Positions 17,917-25,621 of a stretch of 64,000 nucleotides of DNA are shown here, one piece after another; position 1 is the stretch's first letter, and the number at the start of each line of letters is the position of its first letter. The notes below the pieces were generated by a model. The model saw nothing but the letters and a program-made list of their open reading frames with translations, searched no databases and was not told the DNA's origin. The position numbers and the translations under genes were made by a program. The DNA is from Lysobacter lycopersici (GTDB lineage Bacteria; Pseudomonadota; Gammaproteobacteria; Xanthomonadales; Xanthomonadaceae): assembly GCF_007556775.1 (NCBI RefSeq), contig NZ_CP041742.1:1998001-2062000 (forward strand). The letters are read 5' to 3'.

Positions 17917-19563
17917 TCAGGGACGCAAGGCGCAGGTGGTGATCGCCGTCTGCTGGGTCGAGGTGATCAGGCCCGCGGCCTTCAGCTTCGCGGCGAAGCT
18001 GGTGATGCAGGACTTGCGCCCGGTGGTGGTCGGGTACGCCGCCGTGCACAGCGTATCCGCCGCCTGCAGGTTGGCGCCGGTCATGATGCCGGGTGCGGTG
18101 TACAGCGGGACCTTGGTGTCGCAGGCCTTGCTGCCGAGCTTGGCGGTACCGGACTTCAGCACCCAGCCTTCGTCCGCGAATACGGATGCGGTGAGGTCGG
18201 TGTCGAAGTTCGCCGCCAGGTCGTCGTTGATGAACGGCTCCATCAGCGCATTTGGCGTGAGCGTGGTGTCGAAGTGCGAGAAGGTCGAGCCGCCCGCAAC
18301 CTGGGTCGGGGTGTACAGCAAGGGACGACCACCGCTGTCGGAACCGACGTACTGGCCTGCCACCGCGCCGAGTGCGGCATGCATGCCGGTGGCCTGGGTG
18401 CGGATCGTGTCGGCGTTGGCAAGGTTCAGGCTCACCGTCGGAACGGTGGTGTCGGTGATGGTCGGGTCGTCGGCCATGCCCGGCGCGGTGCCCGGGGTGC
18501 CCGAAGACGCCACGTTGCCGATGATCACGGCCGAGGCGCCAGCGCCCTGGGCATTGCGAGCCTTGAATTCGAAACCGCAGACGCCGCGATTGATGAAGGC
18601 GACCTTGCCGGTCAGGCTTCCGGCCGTCAGCGGTTCGCAGGCATCGGCGGTGTCGGGGCCGACGCCGTCGTTGACGATGACCACGTCGCCATCGAAGTTC
18701 GCCGAAGTCGCGGCAGCTCCGAACGAAGCCGTGCCGTAGGCCGGGAAGGTCGCGGTGATCGAGCCGGTGATGCCCAGGGTGTAGGTCTGGTTGAGGAAGG
18801 CCGGGGTCTGCGCCTTTCCGATGGGTCCATCCCAGGACGTGCGGCCCGGGGTCTTCATCGCGACGCGGCGCAGCGGGTCGGTCATGGCGCCATCGTCGAA
18901 CCGGGCGCCGGTGAGGTTGTCGTACGCGAAATGCGTATAGACGTCTGGACGCGGCGTGCCGTCGTAGTTGCCGAGCGCGCCGGTGTTCTTGTTGAGGAAG
19001 CCCGAGAAGCCGAGACCGTGGCTGATCTCGTGCATGACCACGTCGAGGAAGCTGATCATCCCCGCCGGGGTATTGCCGTCCAGTCCGTAGTACCAGCCGC
19101 TGCCCTCGAGGCAACCGGTCTGGCCGAGGTCGGAGTTGAACTGGCTGGCGATTTCGGGAGTCACTCCATCGCCGATCAGGTCCACGCCCGCGAGCTGGTC
19201 GGCGAGCGCGATGTGGTACCAGGTGCCCTGCAGCGGGAAGGAGTTGTCCCAGTAGATCGTCGTCGCGCCCGCGGAACCGAGCACGGCGCTGCCGGCATCG
19301 CAATCGAGGGAGGCGAAACTGGCGCCGACATGGACGTCGATATCGCTGGTCAGGACCGAACCCCATTGGTCGGCTGCGTACTGGTAGACGATCTTGCGCT
19401 GGTCGCCGACCGTGGTGCCGGGGTTGCCGCCTTCCGGCGCGCGCGGGGTGGGATCGTTCAGGCCGACGCCGGGATCGTCGTCGTTGACCGGGATGATGGC
19501 GGCATGCGCGGCAGGCATGCCGAGGCAGGCGGCAACGACGGCCGCAAGCAGGCGGATTTTCAT
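17917..19563 (-). CDS. Secreted HEXXH metalloprotease-like protein with PA domain
   Basis: The 548-residue precursor has a signal peptide (to about residue 21), a zinc-binding HEISH motif (H178-H182) followed by GLGF in a metzincin-like context, and a protease-associated (PA) domain inserted at about 270-400 (DACEPLTAGSLTGKVAFINRG). Eight or so cysteines suggest disulfides. The third metal ligand is not obvious, so activity is likely but unproven. Its ATG overlaps the stop of the small secreted protein upstream (ATGA), and an AGGAGG site lies in that gene, indicating tight co-translation. Confidence 0.85.
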   Translation of the reverse strand: MKIRLLAAVVAACLGMPAAHAAIIPVNDDDPGVGLNDPTPRAPEGGNPGTTVGDQRKIVYQYAADQWGSVLTSDIDVHVGASFASLDCDAGSAVLGSAGATTIYWDNSFPLQGTWYHIALADQLAGVDLIGDGVTPEIASQFNSDLGQTGCLEGSGWYYGLDGNTPAGMISFLDVVMHEISHGLGFSGFLNKNTGALGNYDGTPRPDVYTHFAYDNLTGARFDDGAMTDPLRRVAMKTPGRTSWDGPIGKAQTPAFLNQTYTLGITGSITATFPAYGTASFGAAATSANFDGDVVIVNDGVGPDTADACEPLTAGSLTGKVAFINRGVCGFEFKARNAQGAGASAVIIGNVASSGTPGTAPGMADDPTITDTTVPTVSLNLANADTIRTQATGMHAALGAVAGQYVGSDSGGRPLLYTPTQVAGGSTFSHFDTTLTPNALMEPFINDDLAANFDTDLTASVFADEGWVLKSGTAKLGSKACDTKVPLYTAPGIMTGANLQAADTLCTAAYPTTTGRKSCITSFAAKLKAAGLITSTQQTAITTCALRP

Positions 19564-19985
19564 TCGGACACCTCCTGCTTCACGACCGGGGCGTTATCGC
19601 CCGGGCTTCCTTCGTTCGTTTGCAGGCGGCCTTCCGCATCGCGCGTGACGGAGATTTGATTCATCGTCGACAACGGAACACGGACCGATACCCCGCCATT
19701 GGCATGGCGGCGAACCGTCGCGCGGGACTGGGCGTCCGTGCGCGGAATGGCGGCAAAGGAGCCGTGTCCACGCGGCATCGCCGCCGCCCTGGCGGACAGC
19801 GTGCGTGCTTCGGCCGCCGTCAACGGACGCAGCTTGCCGGTCCTGGCATCGATGCCGACCATCACCGCGTTGCTGGTGTCGGCAGTGGCTTCGGGCTGCG
19901 TGGTTTGTGGTTCGGCGGCCTGGGCTTGCAGGCAGGCCGAAACGGCCAGTCCCGCGAGCAGCAGAGCAGGTGTTGCCTTTTTCAT
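19560..19985 (-). CDS. Small exported protein coupled to the PA-domain protease
   Basis: Not recognised. The 141-residue precursor has a lipoprotein- or Sec-like signal (LLLAGLAVSACLQAQAAEP), then a low-complexity TQPEATADTSN linker and a C-terminal region with VSVRVPLSTMNQISVTRDAEGRLQ. It is the first gene of a two-gene operon with the protease. By position it could be a propeptide-like chaperone or inhibitor of that protease, but no motif proves this. The 170 bp upstream hold no gene and should contain the promoter. Confidence 0.75.
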   Translation of the reverse strand: MKKATPALLLAGLAVSACLQAQAAEPQTTQPEATADTSNAVMVGIDARTGKLRPLTAAEARTLSARAAAMPRGHGSFAAIPRTDAQSRATVRRHANGGVSVRVPLSTMNQISVTRDAEGRLQTNEGSPGDNAPVVKQEVSE

Positions 19986-20156
19986 GATCCAGATCCCCTC
20001 GTCTGTAGAGATGCGTTCCCCACGATCTCGCCTGATCGAGACAGTCGGCCGTGTGGTTGGTTCGGCAGGGAGACCCCCCGCCCGGGCCCGAGTGTGCTCC
20101 GGATCACCATGCGGCTCAATAGTGCGTTGCAGCAGTTCGCGCCACGCCCGGCGCAT

Positions 20157-21179
20157 TCACGGGTCGGCGATGGCAACGGTCCCGTGCACGCCGTCGATTT
20201 CGATCGCGAGATCGCGACGGCAGATCACCGCATGCAGGATCAGGTGCGGCACGCCGCCGCCGAAACGGTTGGCGAACGCCTCGGCCACCAGCGGCAGGTC
20301 GTCGCGTTGGCGCACGTAGACCTTGAGCCGGGTGTCGGCGCCGAACTTCGACGACAGGCCGGGCGCATGCGCGCGTGCGGCGCCGATCAGGCTGTCGAAG
20401 TTGGCGAAGGTCTCGTCGAGTTGCGCCAGCAATTGCCCCGCGTGCAGCGAACGGTGGCCGACCACGCTGGCAGTGCCCGACAGCAGCAGCGGCATGGCCG
20501 AACCCGGCGGCGGCAGCATCGCGCGGGCGAAGCTCGGCGGTTGCGGGCCGTATTCGCGCGGATAGCGGTAGGCGCTGACCTGGCGCGGGTTCTCGACCGG
20601 GGTGCCGGGCACTGCCGAGGCCAGCCAGTAGATCTGGATCACGCGGTCCGCGTCGCAGCGGCCGATCGCGGTCGCGGCCGGCAGGGTCTGCGCGTCGAAC
20701 GTGCCGAGCCCGCGTGCGCGCCCGACGCAGAACTGGCGGTAGCGTTCGGAATCGCCTTCGCCCTCGGTGATCGCGTCGAGGTAGTTCCAGATCCGCAGCA
20801 GGTGCGGGGTGCGGCTGTCGGCGATGAAGCGCGTGAGCCGCGCGTAGGCGTGTTCGGCCGCGGCGATGATGCCGCCTTCGCCCTCGGCCACTTCGATGGC
20901 GCCGAAGGACAGGTCCGCGTTGCGGGCCCAGGCGATGTCCCCGTCGCGGCCGCGTTCCACCGGTGCGTGCGTGCGCCAGACCTCGAGCAGGCCATTGCCG
21001 TGCGGCTGCAGCGGCACTCGCAGGTAGCGCGGGTCGTCGCCGGGCGGGGCGGTGTCGCCGAAACCGAACACCGCGAGCACGTCGTCGCGGGCCAGCCATT
21101 CAGCCAGCGTGCCGGGCTCGGCGTAATCGACCTGCAACGCGGCGGAACCGGGAATGGACAAGGTGCTTGGATCGCTCAC
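20157..21179 (-). CDS. xanB2: Chorismatase, XanB2-like (hydroxybenzoate-forming)
   Basis: The 340-residue protein belongs to the chorismatase family (FkbO/Hyg5/XanB2, YjgF-like fold), shown by LLRIWNYLDAI, GEGDSERYRQFCVGRARGL, and the C-terminal RVYVRQRDDLP-type and IDGVHG regions. XanB2 of Xanthomonas converts chorismate to 3- and 4-hydroxybenzoate; 3-hydroxybenzoate is the xanthomonadin starter and 4-hydroxybenzoate feeds ubiquinone. GTG at 21179 overlaps the stop of the halogenase-like gene (GTGA). Product ratio cannot be read from sequence. Confidence 0.88.
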   Translation of the reverse strand: MSDPSTLSIPGSAALQVDYAEPGTLAEWLARDDVLAVFGFGDTAPPGDDPRYLRVPLQPHGNGLLEVWRTHAPVERGRDGDIAWARNADLSFGAIEVAEGEGGIIAAAEHAYARLTRFIADSRTPHLLRIWNYLDAITEGEGDSERYRQFCVGRARGLGTFDAQTLPAATAIGRCDADRVIQIYWLASAVPGTPVENPRQVSAYRYPREYGPQPPSFARAMLPPPGSAMPLLLSGTASVVGHRSLHAGQLLAQLDETFANFDSLIGAARAHAPGLSSKFGADTRLKVYVRQRDDLPLVAEAFANRFGGGVPHLILHAVICRRDLAIEIDGVHGTVAIADP

Positions 21180-22567
21180 GGATTGCCCGGTTGCAGGGTA
21201 TCGCCGGCGAAGGCTTCGCCGACCTGGCGCTTGCGCCGCCACCAGCCGCGCAACGCGCGCGGCGCCAGCTGCAGTGCGGTCAACGCATACACGATGCGGA
21301 ACACGCGCAGCTTGCGCAGCACTACGCGGTTGTCGAAGACGTCGCCGGCGAGCATCGAGATGACGGCCTGTTCCAGTTGCCAGTCGTTGCGCGGGTTGGC
21401 GAACAGGTGCTGCATCACCGGCGTGGTGAAGCGGTAGATGAACCACGAGAAATGCTTGAGCCCGCGTCGCAGCCGGAGATCCATCGCCGCCTGCATGGCG
21501 GCTTCGCGCGCGGGTTCGCGCAATGCCGCGTCGACCACGTCGGCTGCCTGTTCGGCGCTGTTCATGCCGAGGTAGACGCCGGAGGAGAACACCGGATCGA
21601 CGAAGGCGTAGGCGTCACCGGCCATCACCCAGCCCGGGCCGGCCATGCGGCTACAGGTGTAGGTGTAGTTGCCGGTCACGTGCACCGGCGCGACCCGCTG
21701 CGCGTGTTGCATGCGGTTCCACACCGACGGCGTGGTCTGCAGCGTGCGCATCAGGAAGGCTTCGTTGGGATCGCCGCTGGCCGCCTTGTCGCCGCGGTGC
21801 GCGCTGCGCTGCTTGAGGTATTCGGGGAAGCAGACGGCGCCGACGCTCATCACGCCGCCGGGCAGCGGGATCAGCCAGAACCAGCCGTGGTCGAAGCGGT
21901 CGACGGTGATGTTGCCCGCGTCCTCGCCTTCGCGGCGCTTGACGCCGGTGAAGTGGCTGAAGATCGCCGCGGACTGGTGCAGGTCGCTCTTGCGCTTGAG
22001 CTTGAGCTTGTTGCCGAGGAAGGTGTCGCGGCCGCTGGCGTCGACCAGGTAGCGGACGCGGAAGGCGAGCGCGTTGCCGCCGGCGTCGCGGGCGTGCACC
22101 ACGCGCGGGCGGTCGTTGTCGAAATCCACCTTCTCGACCACGACCTGTTCGCGCGCGTCGACGCCGTTGGCGAGCGCGTTCCGGAACAGCAACTGGTCGA
22201 ATTCCTCGCGCTTGACCTGGAAGGCATAGCCGAATTTCGGCGAGATCGCGCGGTCGAAGCGGAACACGTGGGTGTTGTCGGCCTCGTCCTGCAGCGGGAA
22301 ATCGGCACCGAGCTTGTGCACGCCGATCGCGCGCACCTGTTCGAGCACGCCCAGGCGTTCGAGGATGGGCAGGTTCATCGGCAGCAGCGATTCGCCGATG
22401 TGGAAGCGCGGGTGCCGCGCCTTTTCCAGCAGGGTCACCTTCCAGCCCTTGCGCGCGAGCAGGGTCGCGGCGGTGGTGCCGGCGGGGCCGCCGCCGATCA
22501 CCAGCACGTCGGTTTCGATGGCGTCGGCGGTGTTTTGGCCTGGCGAGGAGTCGGTGGCGAAATCCAT
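21176..22567 (-). CDS. FAD-dependent halogenase-like monooxygenase 1 of the aryl-polyene locus
   Basis: The 463-residue flavoprotein has an N-terminal GGGPAGTTAA dinucleotide motif, PRFHIGESLLP, a lysine (K85, GVHKLGADF) where halogenases keep their catalytic lysine, the diagnostic WxWxIP motif (W229-F-W231-L-I-P234) and GDAYAFVDPVFSSGVYLG. Carrier-protein-acting halogenases such as PltA/CndH look alike. Xanthomonadins are brominated, so halogenation of the aryl head is a reasonable role. An in-frame ATG at 22606 would add 13 residues; 22567 is preferred because AGGA precedes it. It is coupled to the chorismatase. Confidence 0.82.
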   Translation of the reverse strand: MDFATDSSPGQNTADAIETDVLVIGGGPAGTTAATLLARKGWKVTLLEKARHPRFHIGESLLPMNLPILERLGVLEQVRAIGVHKLGADFPLQDEADNTHVFRFDRAISPKFGYAFQVKREEFDQLLFRNALANGVDAREQVVVEKVDFDNDRPRVVHARDAGGNALAFRVRYLVDASGRDTFLGNKLKLKRKSDLHQSAAIFSHFTGVKRREGEDAGNITVDRFDHGWFWLIPLPGGVMSVGAVCFPEYLKQRSAHRGDKAASGDPNEAFLMRTLQTTPSVWNRMQHAQRVAPVHVTGNYTYTCSRMAGPGWVMAGDAYAFVDPVFSSGVYLGMNSAEQAADVVDAALREPAREAAMQAAMDLRLRRGLKHFSWFIYRFTTPVMQHLFANPRNDWQLEQAVISMLAGDVFDNRVVLRKLRVFRIVYALTALQLAPRALRGWWRRKRQVGEAFAGDTLQPGNP

Positions 22568-22699
22568 GCGGTCTGGCGTTCCTGGAACGTGCGTCCCCGC
22601 GTTCATGATAGCCGCCGCACGCCACCGCTGCCGTCCGCGGTTGCCAAGCGCCGCGCGATGCCGGATCGTTGCGCCCCTGTACAAGGGGGAATTCCGAGG
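22568..22699. promoter_or_regulatory. Divergent intergenic region driving two pigment-gene blocks
   Basis: These 132 bp separate the minus-strand halogenase-chorismatase pair from the plus-strand ACP operon, so both promoters should lie here. No convincing sigma-70 hexamers or operator palindromes were identified. CCGAGG just before the ACP ATG serves as its ribosome-binding site. Confidence 0.45.
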
Positions 22700-22972
22700 A
22701 TGTCGCCGCAAACCGATGCCGAACGCGCGCTCGCCGAGCTGCTGGTGGAAAGCCTGAACCTGGAGGGCGTCGATCCCGCCGGCATCGATCCGGAGGCGCC
22801 GCTGTTCAACGCCGGCCTCGGCCTGGATTCCATCGATGCGCTGGAGCTGGCGCTGGCCATTTCACAGCGCCATGGCTTCCAACTGCGTTCCGACAACGAG
22901 GACAACCGCCGCGCGTTCGCTTCGCTGCGGGCGCTGTCGGCCTACGTCGAACAGCACAAGACCGGCGGTTGA
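22700..22972 (+). CDS. Acyl carrier protein of the aryl-polyene pathway
   Basis: The 90-residue acidic protein has the phosphopantetheine attachment serine S44 in GLGLDSIDALEL. It resembles the XanC/ApeE carriers that hold the hydroxybenzoyl starter and growing polyene. It opens the plus-strand operon. Typical APE clusters have two ACPs; only one was found in this window. Confidence 0.92.
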   Translation: MSPQTDAERALAELLVESLNLEGVDPAGIDPEAPLFNAGLGLDSIDALELALAISQRHGFQLRSDNEDNRRAFASLRALSAYVEQHKTGG

Positions 22973-23682
22973 ACCGCGACGGCGCGCTTGCGCTCGGCCG
23001 CGCCGCGCTCGTCGCCGCGTATCCGTTCCTCGCGCACGCGGCCAGCGCGCGTTCCGATGGCACGCTCGCCGCGCTGGCGACGTTCGACATCGCGCTGATC
23101 CTGCTGCTGCCCGCGCTCGCGCACGGTCGTGTGCGTGCCCTGGCCTCGCTCGCCTGCGTCTCGCTGGCGCTGGCGTGGCTGGCGCGCACGCACTACGCGC
23201 TCGTGCCGCTGCTGCTGGTGCCGGTGCTGTTCGTCGCGCTGGTGGCCTGGGGGTTCGCGCGCACGTTGCGCGCCGGGCGCGTGCCGCTGGTGACGAAGAT
23301 CGCGACCGCGCTGGAAACCGGCGGCACGGCGCAACTCGAACCCGACGTCGCGCGCTACACGCACAGCCTGACCCGGTTGTGGGCGATCGTGCTGTTCGCA
23401 CTCGCGGCGATCAACTTCGTGCTCGCGCTGCTTGCGGTGCCGCGCGGCCTGCTCGCCACCTTCGGCATCGCCACGCCGTGGCCGGTGGGCGAAACGCTGT
23501 GGTCGTGGTGCGCGAACGCCGCGACCTACGGCCTGATCGGCGGTTTGATGGTGGCGGAATTCGCCTGGCGTTCGCGGCGTTTCCCCGGCCGCTACCACGG
23601 CCCGGTGGATTTCGCGAAGCGCATGGCCGCGCTCGGCCCGGGCTTCTGGAACGGGCTGTTCCGGGACGGCAAGTCCCGCTGA
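22969..23682 (+). CDS. COG4648-type integral membrane protein of aryl-polyene clusters
   Basis: The 237-residue protein has about seven hydrophobic segments and a conserved central motif (RVPLVTKIATALETGG, RYTHSLTRLWAIVLF) characteristic of the COG4648 family found in APE clusters. Its reaction is unknown. It starts at TTG 22969, overlapping the ACP stop (TTGA); a downstream start would lose the first membrane segment. Confidence 0.78.
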   Translation: MNRDGALALGRAALVAAYPFLAHAASARSDGTLAALATFDIALILLLPALAHGRVRALASLACVSLALAWLARTHYALVPLLLVPVLFVALVAWGFARTLRAGRVPLVTKIATALETGGTAQLEPDVARYTHSLTRLWAIVLFALAAINFVLALLAVPRGLLATFGIATPWPVGETLWSWCANAATYGLIGGLMVAEFAWRSRRFPGRYHGPVDFAKRMAALGPGFWNGLFRDGKSR

Positions 23683-23737
23683 ATCCTTCATTCGCCGGCT
23701 TGCGGCCACGCCGGCCGCGACGCATCCTTGCGCAGGC

Positions 23738-24031
23738 ATGTCGTTCGTGATCGATCCTTCCCATCCCAGTCTTCCCGGCCATTTCCCCGGCGCACCGGTG
23801 GTGCCCGGCGTGCTCGTGCTGGAACAGGTGTTCGCCGCGATCGAGGCCGCGCATGGCCCCTTGGGCGCGATTCGGCTGCCGCAGGTGAAGTTCGTGCAAC
23901 CGCTGCTGCCGGGCGAGCAGGCCGACGTGGAGCTGGCCGAGGTCGCGATCGAAGGCGAGGCGCCGCGCTGGCGTTTCCGCGTGCTGCGTGGCGATGCGCT
24001 CATTGCCAGTGGCGAGGTCGCTTCGGCATGA
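23738..24031 (+). CDS. FabZ-like hot-dog 3-hydroxyacyl-ACP dehydratase (ApeI type)
   Basis: The 97-residue hot-dog protein carries the FabZ active-site pattern: H15 in PGHFPGAPVVPG and E29 in VLVLE. It would dehydrate the beta-hydroxy intermediate in each polyene extension round. Its length is shorter than FabZ (about 140), as usual for APE-cluster members. It overlaps the acyltransferase start (ATGA). Confidence 0.85.
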   Translation: MSFVIDPSHPSLPGHFPGAPVVPGVLVLEQVFAAIEAAHGPLGAIRLPQVKFVQPLLPGEQADVELAEVAIEGEAPRWRFRVLRGDALIASGEVASA

Positions 24032-25014
24032 GCGGCGACTGGAAGCAGCGGCGTGAAGGCGGCGGGCGTTTCGCGATCTGGCTGATCCGCAGCATCGGGC
24101 GTTACGGCGGGCGCGGTGTCGCGCGTTCGCTGCTGCCGTTCATCACCGTGTATTTCCTGTTGCGACGCAAGGCCGAACGCCGCGATTCGCAGGCCTACCT
24201 GACCCGCGTGCTCGGCCGACGCGCGAGTTGGCGGGACGTGGCGCGGCACATCCACTGCTTCGCCTCGACCATCCTCGACCGCGTGTTCCTGCTCGGCGGC
24301 CAGCTCGATCGCTTCGATGTCACCGTCAACGGCCTCGACGGCCTGCACGGCGCGCTCGACCGGCGCCGCGGCGTGTTGCTGCTCGGTTCGCACCTCGGCA
24401 GTTTCGAAGTCCTGCGCGTGCTCGCGCAGGAGCGCCCGGACTACGTGATCCGCGTGGTGCTGGACAAGGGCCACAACCCGGCGATGACGCAGTTGCTGGA
24501 CGAACTCAACCCGGAAATCGCCGCGGGCGTGATCGACGCCGGCCAGGACGGTCCCTCGCTGATGCTGGACATCCAGCACGCGGTGCAGTCCGGCGCGCTG
24601 GTGGCGCTGCTCGCCGACCGCGTGCACAGCGGCGAACACACCGCGGATGCGCCCTTCCTCGGTTCGGCGGCGCGCTTCCCGCTGTCGCCGTGGCTGGTCG
24701 CGGCGGCGCTGAAGGTGCCGGTGGTGCTCGGTTTCGGCCTGTACCGCGGCGGCAACCGCTACGACCTGGTGTTCGAACCGTTCAGCGATGGGCTCGACAT
24801 CCCGCGCGAGCGGCGGCGCACCGAACTCGCGGCGCTCATCCGCCGTTACGCCGAACGGCTGGAACATCATGCGCGCTCGGCCCCGTTCAACTGGTTCAAC
24901 TTCTATGACTTCTGGGACCACCCCGATGCCCGTGCCGCGCAACCGTTCGCGGCGCACGCTGTTGCCGCTGGCGATGCTGGCGGCGACGACGTTCGCGTCC
25001 GCGGCCACGCCTGA
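24028..25014 (+). CDS. LPLAT/LpxL-like lipid acyltransferase (ApeD type)
   Basis: The 328-residue inner-membrane-associated acyltransferase has an N-terminal hydrophobic stretch and the catalytic HxxxxE motif (H122, E127 in GSHLGSFE), followed by ADRVHSGEHTADAPFLG. In aryl-polyene clusters this enzyme is thought to transfer the polyene acyl chain to a lipid anchor. The acceptor is not known here. Its C-terminus is overlapped for 89 nt by the next gene. Confidence 0.87.
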   Translation: MSGDWKQRREGGGRFAIWLIRSIGRYGGRGVARSLLPFITVYFLLRRKAERRDSQAYLTRVLGRRASWRDVARHIHCFASTILDRVFLLGGQLDRFDVTVNGLDGLHGALDRRRGVLLLGSHLGSFEVLRVLAQERPDYVIRVVLDKGHNPAMTQLLDELNPEIAAGVIDAGQDGPSLMLDIQHAVQSGALVALLADRVHSGEHTADAPFLGSAARFPLSPWLVAAALKVPVVLGFGLYRGGNRYDLVFEPFSDGLDIPRERRRTELAALIRRYAERLEHHARSAPFNWFNFYDFWDHPDARAAQPFAAHAVAAGDAGGDDVRVRGHA

Positions 25015-25579
25015 CGCGATCGACAGCGGCTGGATCCTCGCGCAGCTGGCGCGCCCGGCGCCGATGAGCACCGCTTTCGTCGAACTGCGCGACTCGCCGC
25101 TGCTGAAGGCGCCGCTGCGCATCGGCGGCGAATACCGGCGCCCGGACGAAGCGACCCTGGTGCGCGAAGTGCAATCGCCCTACGCCGAAACCACGACGAT
25201 CCGCAACGGCCAGGCGACGATCGTGCGCGGCACGCGTTCGCGCAGTTTCTCGCTCGCGCGCGTGCCCGAGCTCGCCGGGCTGCAGGCCAGCTTCGGCGCG
25301 ATGCTCGCCGGCGACCGCGCCACGCTGGAACGGCACTACCGCATCGAGGCCGCCGGCACGCGAGCGCACTGGACGCTGACCCTGGTTCCGCGCGACGCGG
25401 CGCTGGCGGCGAAAGTGCGCGACATCGTCCTGCACGGACGCGGCGCGGAACTGCGTTGCTTCGAGACCGAGCCCGCGCGCGGTAGCGAAGTGCAACGCAC
25501 GCTGCTCGCTTCCGCCGCGCGCGCGGCCGATGGCGTCGCCGACGGCAAGGCGTTGGCCGCGCTCTGCACCGCCGACTGA
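24926..25579 (+). CDS. LolA-like outer-membrane lipoprotein carrier family protein (ApeL type)
   Basis: The 217-residue precursor has a signal peptide (RRTLLPLAMLAATTFASA) and a LolA-like beta region (GWILAQLARPAPMSTAFVELRDSPLLKAPLRIGGE). It probably binds the lipid-linked polyene in the periplasm and moves it to the outer membrane with the MMPL exporter. The start lies 89 nt inside the acyltransferase gene in another frame; the signal peptide requires it. Confidence 0.84.
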   Translation: MPVPRNRSRRTLLPLAMLAATTFASAATPDAIDSGWILAQLARPAPMSTAFVELRDSPLLKAPLRIGGEYRRPDEATLVREVQSPYAETTTIRNGQATIVRGTRSRSFSLARVPELAGLQASFGAMLAGDRATLERHYRIEAAGTRAHWTLTLVPRDAALAAKVRDIVLHGRGAELRCFETEPARGSEVQRTLLASAARAADGVADGKALAALCTAD

Positions 25580-25621
25580 GCGAAGTCGCTACGCTATGCG
25601 CGGTCCGTTTCGAATCCGCGC

